Shown: positions 7,423-16,501, counted from the stretch's first letter. The stretch is 30,141 nucleotides of DNA from CAZOWL01 sp964583605 (GCA_964583605.1 CAZOWL010000052.1:1-30141); one strand, 5' to 3'. Numbers and translations are program-made. Notes: a model not told the origin generated them from the letters alone.

Positions 7423-8808
7423 TCAGATGACCTTCGAGAAGCCAATCGGTCCCTCTTTGCTCGCAAGGTACGCATCGAACGCCATGCAGATATTCCGGAT
7501 CAGCAGCCGCCCACGCGGCAGGACACGAATGCCGTCTCCGTCGACCTCGAGCAAGCCATCGGCCGCCATTGGTGCCACACGGGCCAGGTCCTCCGCGAAA
7601 TAGTCTTCGAAGCACACCCCCCACCGCTCCTCGACGCGGGCAAACGGCAGCTCGAAATGGCAGATCAGGCGGGTGATGACATCGCGGCGAATCTCGTCAT
7701 CCCGGCTCAGGGCGACACCGCGAAAGACCGGCAGCCGGCCGGCGTCGAGGGCGGCATAGTACTCCTCAATCGTGCGCTCGTTCTGCGCATAGGTGTTGGC
7801 GACCATACCAATCGATGTCATGCCAATTCCGAGCAAATCACAATTGGAGTGTGTCGAATAGCCCTGAAAATTCCGGTATAGGGTGCCGTCTCGCTGCGCC
7901 AGTGCGAGCTCATCGTTGGGCCGGGCAAAATGGTCCATGCCTATATAGACATAGCCCGAGCTCGTCAAACGGTCGATCGTCGCCTGCAGGATATCCAGCT
8001 TCACCTCAGGGCGCGGCAGATCTGCCGCGTCGATGCGCCGCTGCGGCTTGAACCGCTCGGGCAGGTGGGCGTAATTGAATATTGAAAGCCGGTCGGGATG
8101 GCATTCGAGGATGCGCGACAAGGTCCGCTCGAAGCTCGAGACACTCTGAAAAGGCAGCCCGTAGATGAGATCGATGCTGATCGAGCGGAAGCCCTCGGCA
8201 CGCGCGGCCTCCAATACAGCCATGGTCTCGGCCTCACTCTGGACCCGGTTGACAGCCGCCTGGACGCGCTGATCGAAGTCCTGGACCCCAAGGCTCATCC
8301 GGTTGAACCCGAGGCGGCGCAACAGCGCGACCGACTCGGTCGTCGCCTCCCGCGGATCGATTTCGATCGAGACCTCGGCCAGATCGTCGTCAACCAGTGC
8401 AAAGTGCTTGCGCGTCTGCTCCATCAGCTCGGTCATCTGCGGCGGGCTGAGGAAGGTTGGCGTGCCACCCCCCCAATGCAGCTGCTCGACCTGACGCGAG
8501 TCGTCGAAGAACTCCGCCTGTAGAGCCAGCTCTCTATAGACCCTGTCGAGATAGGGTTGGGTGAGGGACCGGTCTTTCGTCGCGATCTTGTTGCAGGCGC
8601 AGTAGAAGCACACCGTATCGCAGAACGGTATGTGGAAATACAGCGAAAGACCTCGTCCGGTGCCATTGCTGCGACGGCATGCATCGGCGTAAGTCGCAGC
8701 GTCGAACCCCGGGTGAAACTCGACCGCGGTAGGATAGGAGGTGTACCTTGGCCCACTTTGGTCGTAACGGCGTATGAGATCGAGATCGAATGTGATGCTT
8801 TGGTCCAT
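7423..8808 (-). CDS. hemN: oxygen-independent coproporphyrinogen III oxidase (radical SAM)
   Basis: This 461-residue radical-SAM enzyme decarboxylates coproporphyrinogen III to protoporphyrinogen IX without oxygen, feeding haem and, in phototrophs, bacteriochlorophyll synthesis. The cluster motif has Cys63, Cys67, Cys70 and Cys72 (CX3CX2CXC), as in E. coli HemN, followed by HWGGGTPTFLS. The N-terminal YDQSGPRYTSYPTA is the HemN signature that separates it from HemW. E. coli HemN has 457 residues. I use the ATG at 8808 rather than an in-frame TTG at 8847, because the latter would overlap prmB and adds residues not seen in the family. The start lies 17 nt after prmB, so the two are likely co-transcribed. 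Confidence 0.96.
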   Translation of the reverse strand: MDQSITFDLDLIRRYDQSGPRYTSYPTAVEFHPGFDAATYADACRRSNGTGRGLSLYFHIPFCDTVCFYCACNKIATKDRSLTQPYLDRVYRELALQAEFFDDSRQVEQLHWGGGTPTFLSPPQMTELMEQTRKHFALVDDDLAEVSIEIDPREATTESVALLRRLGFNRMSLGVQDFDQRVQAAVNRVQSEAETMAVLEAARAEGFRSISIDLIYGLPFQSVSSFERTLSRILECHPDRLSIFNYAHLPERFKPQRRIDAADLPRPEVKLDILQATIDRLTSSGYVYIGMDHFARPNDELALAQRDGTLYRNFQGYSTHSNCDLLGIGMTSIGMVANTYAQNERTIEEYYAALDAGRLPVFRGVALSRDDEIRRDVITRLICHFELPFARVEERWGVCFEDYFAEDLARVAPMAADGLLEVDGDGIRVLPRGRLLIRNICMAFDAYLASKEGPIGFSKVI

Positions 8809-8825
8809 ATCGAAATCTGTCTGCT

Positions 8826-9770
8826 TTACAGAGGGCGAGCGGGGCAAGTTGTTGGCGTAGCTCGCGCGAATTCTTCGGCGCTCGCCTCGAGCTGCGCCTT
8901 CGTCAGCAAGAAGACGCCGTCACCGCCGCGGTCGAACTCGAGCCATAGGAACGCAACATCGGGGCAACGCTCGACGAGGGCCTCGGCCGCGGTACCGACC
9001 TCGACGATCAGCACACCGTCGGGGTTGAGGTGATCGCCCGCTCGAGCCAAGATCGGGAGTACGAGATCGAGGCCGCTGCTACCGCCCGCCAGTCCGTGCC
9101 GCGGCTCGAAGTGATACTCCTCCGGCAATGCCGTGAACTCCCGGTCGCTGACGTAGGGCGGGTTGGAGACGATCACGTCATAGCGGCGGCCACCGAGGGC
9201 GTCGAACAAATCGGACTCGATCAGCTCGACCCGGTCGGCAACCCGATGACGTTCGGCGTTTGTGCCCGCGATGCGCAAGGCCGCTGCTGAGTTATCTACC
9301 AGATCGACTGCGGCGTCCGGGAGATAGACGGCTGCGGCGATACCGATACATCCACTGCCGGTGCCCAAGTCCAGCACGCGCCGAACCGCCGCCGGATCCA
9401 CCCAAGGGGCGAAGCCGCGCTCGATCAGCTCCGCGATCGGCGATCGCGGAATCAAGACGTCTTCATTGACGACGAGATCCAAACCCGCAAAGCGTGTCCG
9501 CTGGGTCAGGTAGGCGACCGGCCGGCGTTCCTCGATCCGTCGCTCGAGCAGCGCGAGCACAGCGCAACGCTCGCTCGGCGTGAGTCGGCAGCTGCGGTAC
9601 GTGTCCGGCAGATTCGAGGGTAGATGCAGGGCGAAGAGCACAAGCTCAGCGCCTTCGTCGAGGGCGTTGTCGGTCCCATGCCCGTAGACCAGACCCGCCT
9701 CAGCGAATCGACTCGCACCCCAGCGAATGAAATCCTGAATACTGAGAAGGCCGATTGGCCGGTTGATCAT
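8826..9770 (-). CDS. prmB: ribosomal protein L3 N5-glutamine methyltransferase PrmB
   Basis: This 314-residue SAM-dependent methyltransferase modifies a glutamine in ribosomal protein L3. The N-terminal helical region has FIRWGASRF and YGHGTDN (about 15-35), a PrmB hallmark. The SAM site VLDLGTGSG is at 132-140 and the catalytic NPPY at 203-206. The C-terminus, WLEFDRGGDGVFLLTKAQL, also matches PrmB. PrmC, which methylates release factors, is the alternative but lacks YGHGTDN. The ATG at 9770 gives a length near E. coli PrmB (310); upstream in-frame starts (to 9905) would add an unconserved extension. Only a GGGA stretch serves as a weak Shine-Dalgarno. hemN follows 17 nt later. Confidence 0.93.
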   Translation of the reverse strand: MINRPIGLLSIQDFIRWGASRFAEAGLVYGHGTDNALDEGAELVLFALHLPSNLPDTYRSCRLTPSERCAVLALLERRIEERRPVAYLTQRTRFAGLDLVVNEDVLIPRSPIAELIERGFAPWVDPAAVRRVLDLGTGSGCIGIAAAVYLPDAAVDLVDNSAAALRIAGTNAERHRVADRVELIESDLFDALGGRRYDVIVSNPPYVSDREFTALPEEYHFEPRHGLAGGSSGLDLVLPILARAGDHLNPDGVLIVEVGTAAEALVERCPDVAFLWLEFDRGGDGVFLLTKAQLEASAEEFARATPTTCPARPL

Positions 9771-10073
9771 CTCCGATTCCCAGCAGCGGGCGACCCGCCT
9801 CGACGCATCGCCTGAGCGACCGGCGCCCGACCTCATAGACTCCTGAGCGCGGCACGAGCTGAAGTTTGCTGGCCCGTCGCGAGTGCGCACAGGCCCGACA
9901 GGCAACTACGGCTAGCATCTCGGCCGGGGCGCGCCAGGGCCGGAACAAGAATACCACGGCTGCGCCCCCGCAGCGGGACAGAAATCGGGGTCTAGAATCG
10001 GAGCTGGCTTGTTGGAGCTGGCTTTCCGCTGGCCCATTAGCCCTCTGCGCCGCGCGGCACCGAAAGTCGCGTG
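9771..10073. other. iscR-prmB intergenic region (303 bp)
   Basis: No gene is seen. An 11-bp direct repeat, GGAGCTGGCTT, occurs at 10000-10010 and 10014-10024. I see no clear terminator for iscR and no strong promoter for prmB. Confidence 0.5.
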
Positions 10074-10541
10074 TCAGGCCGCTCGCTGTTTTCTGTGGAC
10101 GGTTTCGGTCGTCGGTCCGTCAACCTCCAAGCCATCGCGACGCCCTCGCTCGACGAGGTCTGCGAGCGTGATCCCGCTCAAAAAGCGAAAGATCTCGTCA
10201 CTGAGTTGATCCCAGAGGGTATGCGTAAGACAGCGCTTCCCCTCCCGGCAGTTCTCGCGACCGCCGCAGCGGGTGAACTCGACCCATTCATCAACCGCGC
10301 AGATGATGTCGGCGATAGAGATATCATCGGCAGGCTTGCCCAGATAGTATCCGCCGCCAGGCCCCCTAACGCCGCGCACGAGCTGCCGGCCGCGCAATGC
10401 GGCGAAGAGCTGCTCCAGATAGGACAGCGAGATGCCCTGATTGACCGATATATCGGCCAGGGTCACCGGGCCCTTGCCGGAGCTCAACGCCAGGTCGAGC
10501 ATGGCCGTTACCGCATACCTGCCTTTGGTAGAAAGTCTCAT
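10074..10541 (-). CDS. iscR: IscR-type Rrf2-family [2Fe-2S] transcriptional regulator
   Basis: This 155-residue winged-helix repressor/activator senses Fe-S cluster status. It starts MRLSTKGRYAVTAMLDLAL and has the recognition helix region GISLSYLEQLF (about 36-46) and the wing RGPGGGYYLG (about 59-68). Cluster ligands Cys92, Cys98, Cys104 and His107 stand at the E. coli IscR positions. What is odd is the context: no iscS, iscU or other isc gene adjoins it. The neighbours are a DUF1249 gene and prmB on the same strand. A 7-bp inverted repeat at 10586-10615 upstream could be an operator, but it does not match the E. coli type 1 IscR site. Confidence 0.93.
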   Translation of the reverse strand: MRLSTKGRYAVTAMLDLALSSGKGPVTLADISVNQGISLSYLEQLFAALRGRQLVRGVRGPGGGYYLGKPADDISIADIICAVDEWVEFTRCGGRENCREGKRCLTHTLWDQLSDEIFRFLSGITLADLVERGRRDGLEVDGPTTETVHRKQRAA

Positions 10542-10585
10542 GATTGTATGCCCTATATCAGTGCAAGCCGCAAAGCCACGTGGAT

Positions 10586-10615
10586 GGCTAGGCGATATTC
10601 TGCCATAACCTAGCC
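10586..10615 (-). promoter_or_regulatory. inverted repeat upstream of iscR
   Basis: GGCTAGG (10586-10592) and CCTAGCC (10609-10615) form a perfect 7-bp inverted repeat spaced by 16 nt, about 45-75 nt before the iscR start. It could be an operator, or a stem-loop ending the upstream DUF1249 transcript. There is no T-tract. Confidence 0.3.
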
Positions 10616-10763
10616 TTTCCGTCAGGAAAGATGGCGGCCAGCAAACCGGAACGCAAGTGTTGTTTCGGCGCCGCCGAGTGTGACGGCTCTAGCATTCTTC
10701 TCGATCGATCCCGCAGGGCCGCCCCCACATCCTCGCCCGCTCGCCACATGCCGCCGGGGCCCC

Positions 10764-11384
10764 TCAGGGAGCGCGGACGTGGCGATCTGGCGCCGGCGTC
10801 GCGGCGCGCGCGGACCTGCGTTCCCCTTCGCACATCGCTACCCTTCCTGTGCGCAATGTGGGCGAGGCGCCACTCGCCAGGCGAAAGCGGTAGCCTTGTT
10901 GCCGGCAGTACGCCAGCCACTTCCCGAGGACTAGGTTGATTCGCCATTTCTCAAGCAGGTCGGGTGTGCCTGCGGCATCGAATAGTACCCGCGACCCCCA
11001 CACGCGAAAGCCGAGCACTTCAGCCTGCCGCGCGTCGTGGTAGATGCGTACCCGGGCATCGGGCTCTGGCACATAGGTAGCCAAGTCGCCTGCCGCGACG
11101 TAATAGGTCAAGCGCAGCGTCGTCGTATATCGCGCCTGATCCAACACCTCCAGATGCAGATCGAGATTCCCGGCGCATCTCGCGATGAATGCACCCTGAG
11201 CGCTCCGCAAGTCGGCCGCCAACCAGACCAAGCGGTCGTAGTTTTCCTCACACAGACCCATCAGCGAGCCGATGTTCGGACGCCCGAGCAACAGCTCGGG
11301 ATCAAGCCAGGGATAGCGGGGGATGAACACTGAATCGGACAGGAAGAACGGCAGGGTCAGCGGACGCTCAAAGACCGGCGGCAC
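10764..11384 (-). CDS. DUF1249 family protein (YqiB-like)
   Basis: The product has about 206 residues, and the family's biochemical function is not established. The core (about 38-163) matches E. coli YqiB in motif order: LCEENYDRL, RYTTTLRLTYY, VRIYHDARQAEV and a terminal LGKWLAYCRQQG. Two oddities are seen. The start I give is a GTG with no good Shine-Dalgarno; another GTG 18 codons in, or the ATG at codon 42, are possible. After the core there is a tail of about 40 residues, Arg/Ala-rich and unlike YqiB, which may be run-on translation past a lost stop. It follows the thioredoxin gene closely on the same strand. Confidence 0.8.
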   Translation of the reverse strand: MPPVFERPLTLPFFLSDSVFIPRYPWLDPELLLGRPNIGSLMGLCEENYDRLVWLAADLRSAQGAFIARCAGNLDLHLEVLDQARYTTTLRLTYYVAAGDLATYVPEPDARVRIYHDARQAEVLGFRVWGSRVLFDAAGTPDLLEKWRINLVLGKWLAYCRQQGYRFRLASGASPTLRTGRVAMCEGERRSARAATPAPDRHVRAP

Positions 11385-11441
11385 AACCGCGTGGAACGAG
11401 GATACTCAACACCACGGACAGTGGCATCCGGGGCGCCGGCG

Positions 11442-11813
11442 TCAGGCCTGGCCCGTTTGTTGGGCTTCGACCTGGCGCTGCACCTCCGCCATGTCCAGCG
11501 CCGCTGCTTTGGAGATCAGATCGCGAAAGGCGGCCTCGGGCAGAGCACCGGCCTGCGAGAAGATGATGATCTGATCGCGGAAGATCATCAGCGTCGGAAT
11601 AGAGCGGATCTGAAACCGCGCCGCAAGCCATTGCTCGTCCTCGGTGTTGACTTTGGCGAACAGTATGTCGTCGTGATCTTCAGAGACCTTCTCATAAATC
11701 GGCGCGAAGGATCGGCAAGGCCCGCACCAGGGCGCCCAGAAGTCGACGATGACAAACGCGCGCTCCTTGATCGTCGCCTCGAAGTTGTCTTTGTCGAGTG
11801 CTACTACGGCCAT
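11442..11813 (-). CDS. thioredoxin-family protein
   Basis: This 123-residue cytoplasmic thiol-disulfide oxidoreductase has the full active site WCGPC (Cys30, Cys33) and the cis-proline loop SIPT (Pro73). No signal peptide is seen. A C-terminal helix of about 15-20 residues (LDMAEVQRQVEAQQ) extends beyond a classical 109-residue TrxA, so I do not assign a symbol. The ATG at 11813 is chosen because AAGGAG lies 7 nt upstream; an in-frame TTG one codon earlier is less likely. It lies 65 nt after adk and precedes the DUF1249 gene, so the three may form one transcript. Confidence 0.9.
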   Translation of the reverse strand: MAVVALDKDNFEATIKERAFVIVDFWAPWCGPCRSFAPIYEKVSEDHDDILFAKVNTEDEQWLAARFQIRSIPTLMIFRDQIIIFSQAGALPEAAFRDLISKAAALDMAEVQRQVEAQQTGQA

Positions 11814-11878
11814 CAAGCATCTCCTTGGAAGTCAATAGTGGCAGGATCGCCAGCTGAGATCCTTGCCTGTCGGCAGCC

Positions 11879-12538
11879 TCACAGGGCATCGAGAGCAGCG
11901 AGGATCCGGTCTCGGATCTCTTCTACACGGCCGATCCCGCTCACCTTAACGTAATGTGGGGCCCCTTTGCCTCCTTGCTCCGCCCAGCTCGAGAAGTAGT
12001 GGATGAGCGGCTCAGTCTGATCATGGTAGACGATCAAGCGTTTCCGCACGGTCTCTTCGCTGTCGTCATCGCGCTGAATCAGAGGCTCCCCGGTGACATC
12101 ATCTTGCCCCTCAGCCCGCGGAGGGTTGAAAAGCACGTGGTAGGTGCGACCCGACGCTGGATGAACACGCCGGCCCGACATGCGTCGCACGATCTCCTCA
12201 TCCGGGACGTCGATCTCGACGACGGCATCGACAAAGATACCCTCGATCTTCAGTGCCTCGGCTTGCGCCAAGGTGCGTGGAAATCCGTCGAAGAGGAAGC
12301 CGCGCTCGCAGTCGGGCTCACTGATGCGTTCCTTGACCATGCCGAGGATGATGTCGTCGGACACCAGTCCGCCAGCATCCATGATCTCCTTCGCCGCCTT
12401 TCCGAGAGCCGTCCCGGCCTTCACATGGCCGCGAAGCATATCCCCCGTCGAGATCTGAGGGATCGCGAAATGCTCCTTGATGAAGCCCGCTTGAGTTCCC
12501 TTGCCGGCGCCAGGGCCACCGAGCAGAATGACACGCAT
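11879..12538 (-). CDS. adk: adenylate kinase
   Basis: This 219-residue enzyme interconverts ATP + AMP and 2 ADP. The P-loop GGPGAGKGT is at 7-15, followed by the AMP-binding region (STGDMLR, then DGFPRT at 84-89). A long LID (about 122-159, GRRVHPASGRTYH through RDDDS) marks the long bacterial form. The LID has no Cys4 set, so it is the non-zinc type of gammaproteobacteria. The ATG at 12538 has GGGAG upstream at somewhat long spacing. It follows htpG by 72 nt on the same strand, the same htpG-adk adjacency as in E. coli. Confidence 0.97.
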   Translation of the reverse strand: MRVILLGGPGAGKGTQAGFIKEHFAIPQISTGDMLRGHVKAGTALGKAAKEIMDAGGLVSDDIILGMVKERISEPDCERGFLFDGFPRTLAQAEALKIEGIFVDAVVEIDVPDEEIVRRMSGRRVHPASGRTYHVLFNPPRAEGQDDVTGEPLIQRDDDSEETVRKRLIVYHDQTEPLIHYFSSWAEQGGKGAPHYVKVSGIGRVEEIRDRILAALDAL

Positions 12539-12610
12539 GATTCAGTCACTCCCAGTCATCATCAGGTCGATTTTTCAGTCTGCCACAGCTGACGGGATGT
12601 CACCATTCAC

Positions 12611-14542
12611 TCAGCGCCCGGCCATGAGCATCGTCATCATCAGCTTGTTGAGCCGCCCGACAAAGGCCGCCGGATCGTCGAGCTGACCGCCCTCGGCAAG
12701 CAACGCCTGGTCGAACAGGATAGCGGCGAGATCGCTGAAACGAGAGTCATCGTCCTCGCTTTCGAGCCGTTTGACTAGCAGATGATCCAGGTTGACCTCC
12801 AGGGTCGGTCGCGTCTCCGGTGCCGACTGGCCAACCGCCTTGAGCACGCGCGCGAGGTTGGCGCTCATGTCGTACTCGCCGACGACCAAGCAGGCCGGGG
12901 AATCGACCAGCCGCGTGCTGGCACGGACCTCCGCGACACGATCGCTGAGCTTGTCCTTGAGCCGTTCGAGGAGCTTGGCATGCTCCGCCGCGGCCTTGTC
13001 CGTCTTCTGTTGCTCCTCCTTGTCAGCGAGCTCGCCGAGATCCAGCTTGCCCTTCGAGATCGACTGCAGGTGCTTGCCTTTGTACTCGCTCAAGTGGCTG
13101 ACGAGCCACTCGTCGACCCGGTCCGACAACAGCAAGACCTCGATACCCTTCTTGCGGAAGACCTCGAGATGCGGACTGGAGCGGGCCGCGGCGGGACTAT
13201 CGGCCGTCAGGTAGTAGATCTTGTCCTGGCCTTCCTTCATGCGCTCGATATAGGCATCGAGGGATTCGCTCTGGTCGTTCCCGTCGACCTCGGTAGTGCA
13301 GAAGCGCATCAGCCCCGCGATGCGCCCACGGTTGCCGTAGTCCTCAGCCGGCCCTTCCTTGATCACCCGGCCGAACTCGTTCCAGAAGCCCTTGTATTTG
13401 TCGGGCTCGTCCTTGGCGAGGGTCTCCAATAGGGTCAGCACGCGCTTGGCATTCGCCTGACGGATCGTGTCGATCTTGCGATTGTGCTGCAGGAGCTCGC
13501 GGGAGACATTCAGCGGCAGGTCATCGGAATCCACCACGCCCTTGACGAAGCGCAGATAGTGAGGCATCAGCTTGTCTGCCTCGTCCATGATGAAGACCCG
13601 CCGCACATAGAGCTTGACGCCATGCTTCGGCTCCCGGTCCCAGAGGTCCCAAGGGGCCCGCTGCGGGATGAAGAGCAGTGCGGTGTACTCGTTCGTGCCC
13701 TCGACGCGATTGTGCACATGGCCCAACGGCGGCTCGAAATCATGGGATACGTGCTTGTAAAAATCCGTGTACTCCTCGTCCGTGATCTCGGCCTTGTTGC
13801 GCATCCACAGCGCCGTACCGCGGTTGACCTGCTCCCATTCGGGCTCTTTGCCCTCCTCGGCCTCCTTGGCCTCCTTGCCCTCGTCGCCGACCGGCTCTTT
13901 GCGCATCTCCACCGGGACCGCGATGTGGTCAGAGAACTTCCCGATGACCGAGCGCAGGCGCCAGTCATCCATAAACTCCTTCTCGTCGTCTTTCAGATGC
14001 AGAATCACATCCGTGCCCCGACTCGGCTTGTCGATGGTCTCGATCGAGTAGCTGCCGCGTCCGTCCGACTCCCACCGGACCCCGTGCTCGCTCGTCAGAC
14101 CGGCGCGGCGGGAGAGGATCGTCACCCGATCCGCGACGATATAGGCCGAGTAGAAGCCGACGCCGAACTGGCCGATCAGTTGGCTGTCTTTGGCCTGGTC
14201 CCCGCTTAAGCTCTCCAGGAAACGGCGGGTGCCGGAGCTCGCGATGCTGCCGATCAGATCGACGACCTCCTGGCGCCCCATCCCAATCCCGTTATCTGAC
14301 ACGGTCACCGTACCGGCATCGCGATCGACCCAGATGCGGATATGCAGGTTGGGATCGTCCTCGAACAAGCCATCGTCGGTCAGGGCCTCGAAACGGAGCT
14401 TCTCCGCCGCGTCCGAGGCGTTCGAGATCAGCTCACGCAGAAAGATCTCCTTGTTCGAGTACAGAGAGCGGATCACCAGGTCGAGCACCTGGCTCACCTC
14501 AGCCTTGAATTCCAGCGTCTCTTTGTGCGTATCTGCAGTCAT
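12611..14542 (-). CDS. htpG: molecular chaperone HtpG (Hsp90)
   Basis: This 643-residue cytoplasmic Hsp90 is an ATP-dependent dimeric chaperone. The GHKL ATPase domain shows FLRELISNASDA (Glu37, Asn41), DNGIGM at 83-88 and the lid/GQFGVGF at 124-130. The middle domain follows (about 235-500), and the C-terminal dimerisation domain ends in a long helix. A short Glu/Lys-rich charged segment at about 216-236 (DEGKEAKEAEEGKE) is a modest insertion at the N-middle linker, where eukaryotic Hsp90 has a longer one. It is the first leftward gene at the strand switch. I found no convincing sigma32 promoter upstream. Confidence 0.98.
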   Translation of the reverse strand: MTADTHKETLEFKAEVSQVLDLVIRSLYSNKEIFLRELISNASDAAEKLRFEALTDDGLFEDDPNLHIRIWVDRDAGTVTVSDNGIGMGRQEVVDLIGSIASSGTRRFLESLSGDQAKDSQLIGQFGVGFYSAYIVADRVTILSRRAGLTSEHGVRWESDGRGSYSIETIDKPSRGTDVILHLKDDEKEFMDDWRLRSVIGKFSDHIAVPVEMRKEPVGDEGKEAKEAEEGKEPEWEQVNRGTALWMRNKAEITDEEYTDFYKHVSHDFEPPLGHVHNRVEGTNEYTALLFIPQRAPWDLWDREPKHGVKLYVRRVFIMDEADKLMPHYLRFVKGVVDSDDLPLNVSRELLQHNRKIDTIRQANAKRVLTLLETLAKDEPDKYKGFWNEFGRVIKEGPAEDYGNRGRIAGLMRFCTTEVDGNDQSESLDAYIERMKEGQDKIYYLTADSPAAARSSPHLEVFRKKGIEVLLLSDRVDEWLVSHLSEYKGKHLQSISKGKLDLGELADKEEQQKTDKAAAEHAKLLERLKDKLSDRVAEVRASTRLVDSPACLVVGEYDMSANLARVLKAVGQSAPETRPTLEVNLDHLLVKRLESEDDDSRFSDLAAILFDQALLAEGGQLDDPAAFVGRLNKLMMTMLMAGR

Positions 14543-14866
14543 CTCAGGATCTTACCCATGCTTGACGATTGATCGAAACGAGCTAGGCGCGCCGCTGGCC
14601 CAGCCAACAGCGTGCCTGATCGGGAGAAACAGCGCGCAGCGGCCCAGAGCGCATCGACAAGGGTTGGCACACGCGAGCCGCAAGATTCGCTATAGAATAC
14701 CGAGGGCCTTGTCGCCGCGTCACCTGGGCACTGATCATGCCGTGCCGTCCAACGATGGCCTCGCCGAGGCGGAAGCCGTACCGGCACCGTCCCCTCTCAG
14801 CAGGGCCGCCCGCGGGACTTACCGCACAGGAAGCCCTGTCAAGCCAGCAGATGAAGAGTGTCACCG
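14543..14866. other. divergent htpG/pgm intergenic region (324 bp)
   Basis: This is the only divergent junction in the window, so it must hold promoters for both directions. On the plus strand a TAGAAT (14693-14698) is seen, with TTGGCA at 14664-14669 but 23 nt apart, too far for a standard promoter. No sigma32-type match for htpG is clear. No gene is supported. Confidence 0.5.
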
Positions 14867-16501
14867 ATGGATCCGAAAATTATTCCCACGCAACCCTTTG
14901 CGGGCCAGCGCCCCGGTACCTCCGGACTGCGCAAGAAGGTCAAGACCGTCGAACAGCCCGGCTATCTCGAGAACTTCGTGCAAGCGGTCTTCGACTGTCA
15001 ACCGGCGCTGGTCGGCGGCGTGCTGGTCGTCGGCGGCGATGGCCGCTATTACAACCGCCAGGCAATCCAAACGATTCTACGCATGGCCGCAGCGAACGGG
15101 ATCCGCCGCGTGCTCGTCGGTCGCGGAGGTATCCTGTCCACGCCGGCCGCCTCTTGCGTGATCAGGAAACGCAAGACCCAGGCGGGACTCATCCTTTCGG
15201 CAAGCCACAATGCCGGCGGGCCAGATGAGGATTTCGGTATCAAGCTCAATGTCAGCGCCGGCGGGCCGGCACCCGAGTCGGTCACCGAGGCGATCTTCGC
15301 CCGCACCCAGACCATCGATCGTTATCTCACACTGGATACGCCGGACGTCGACCTCGACCGCCTCGGTCTCTGCCGTGTCGCTGACATGGACGTCGAGATC
15401 ATCGACCCGGTCGCCGACTACGCCGAGATGATGGAGAGCTTGTTTGACTTCAACGCCATCCATCAGCTGTTCAACTCCGGGCTGTTCCATATGCGCTTCG
15501 ACGCCATGCATGCCGTGACCGGGCCCTATGCGCTCGAGATCCTCGAGCGCCGACTGGGCGCCGAGCCAGGCACGGTCATGAATGGTGAGCCCAAAGAAGA
15601 CTTCGGTGGCGGTCATCCCGACCCGAACATGGTGCACGCCAGCGAGCTTGTCGCCATGACCCAAGGGCCGGATCCGCTTGATTTTGCGGCGGCCTCCGAT
15701 GGCGATGGGGATCGTAACATGATCCTCGGCAAGCATTTTTTCGTCACTCCCAGCGATAGCCTCGCCGTCATCGCAGCCAATGCCCACCACATCCCGGGCT
15801 ACCGGAATGGCATCGCTGGCATCGCCCGCTCGATGCCGACCAGTCAGGCCGCTGACCGTGTTGCCGAGCAGCTCGGTATCGAGTGCTACGAGACGCCGAC
15901 CGGATGGAAATTCTTCGGCAACCTCCTCGATGCGGGCCGCATCACCCTCTGTGGTGAGGAGAGCTTCGGCACCGGCTCGAACCATGTGCGTGAGAAGGAC
16001 GGGCTCTGGGCGGTACTCTTTTGGTTGAATCTGTTGGCCGTGCGGCAGCAATCAGTTGCCGAAATCGTGCGAGACCATTGGCGCCGCTTCGGCCGCAACT
16101 TCTACACGCGGCACGACTACGAAGGGCTCGATGCGCAGGCCGCTGAGGGCCTCATGGAGGCCCTGCGTCGCCGCCTTCCCGAATTACCCGGCCAGGTCCT
16201 CGGAGGCTGCAGCGTGAGCTACGCCGACGACTTCAGTTACACCGACCCAATCGACCATAGCCGCGCAGAGCACCAAGGCATCCGCATTGGCCTCGCCGAC
16301 GGATCGCGGGTCATCTTCCGCTTATCCGGCACCGGGACCGAGGGCGCGACGCTGCGTGTCTATCTCGAGCGTTTCGAGGGCGATCCGACTCAGCACGACC
16401 GCGACACCCAAGAGGTGATGGCCCCGCTGATCGAGATCGCCCGTGACCTCGCTCAAATCGAGTCGCGGACCGGGCGCCGAACGCCGGACGTGATCACCTA
16501 A
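14867..16501 (+). CDS. pgm: alpha-D-phosphoglucomutase (PGM1-like)
   Basis: This 544-residue enzyme interconverts glucose-1-phosphate and glucose-6-phosphate, linking glycogen and polysaccharide metabolism to glycolysis. The N-terminal PGTSGLRKKV signature is followed by the phosphoserine loop ILSASHNAGG (Ser113), metal loop DGDGDR (278-283), sugar loop GEESFG (363-368) and phosphate loop RLSGTGTEGATLR (485-497). Length and motif wording match the PGM1-like class found in eukaryotes and some bacteria rather than PgcA/ManB types. The ATG at 14867 with GAAGAG 8 nt upstream is preferred to a GTG three codons earlier. It is monocistronic by spacing; ftsH begins 177 nt later. Confidence 0.95.
   Translation: MDPKIIPTQPFAGQRPGTSGLRKKVKTVEQPGYLENFVQAVFDCQPALVGGVLVVGGDGRYYNRQAIQTILRMAAANGIRRVLVGRGGILSTPAASCVIRKRKTQAGLILSASHNAGGPDEDFGIKLNVSAGGPAPESVTEAIFARTQTIDRYLTLDTPDVDLDRLGLCRVADMDVEIIDPVADYAEMMESLFDFNAIHQLFNSGLFHMRFDAMHAVTGPYALEILERRLGAEPGTVMNGEPKEDFGGGHPDPNMVHASELVAMTQGPDPLDFAAASDGDGDRNMILGKHFFVTPSDSLAVIAANAHHIPGYRNGIAGIARSMPTSQAADRVAEQLGIECYETPTGWKFFGNLLDAGRITLCGEESFGTGSNHVREKDGLWAVLFWLNLLAVRQQSVAEIVRDHWRRFGRNFYTRHDYEGLDAQAAEGLMEALRRRLPELPGQVLGGCSVSYADDFSYTDPIDHSRAEHQGIRIGLADGSRVIFRLSGTGTEGATLRVYLERFEGDPTQHDRDTQEVMAPLIEIARDLAQIESRTGRRTPDVIT

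Noticed and set aside
8826..9770. PrmC (release-factor methyltransferase) as the identity
   Set aside because: The YGHGTDN segment and the C-terminal WLEFDRGGDGVF are PrmB features.
14664..14698. TTGGCA...TAGAAT as a pgm promoter
   Set aside because: The 23-nt spacer is too long for a sigma70 promoter, and no better -35 box stands at 16-18 nt.
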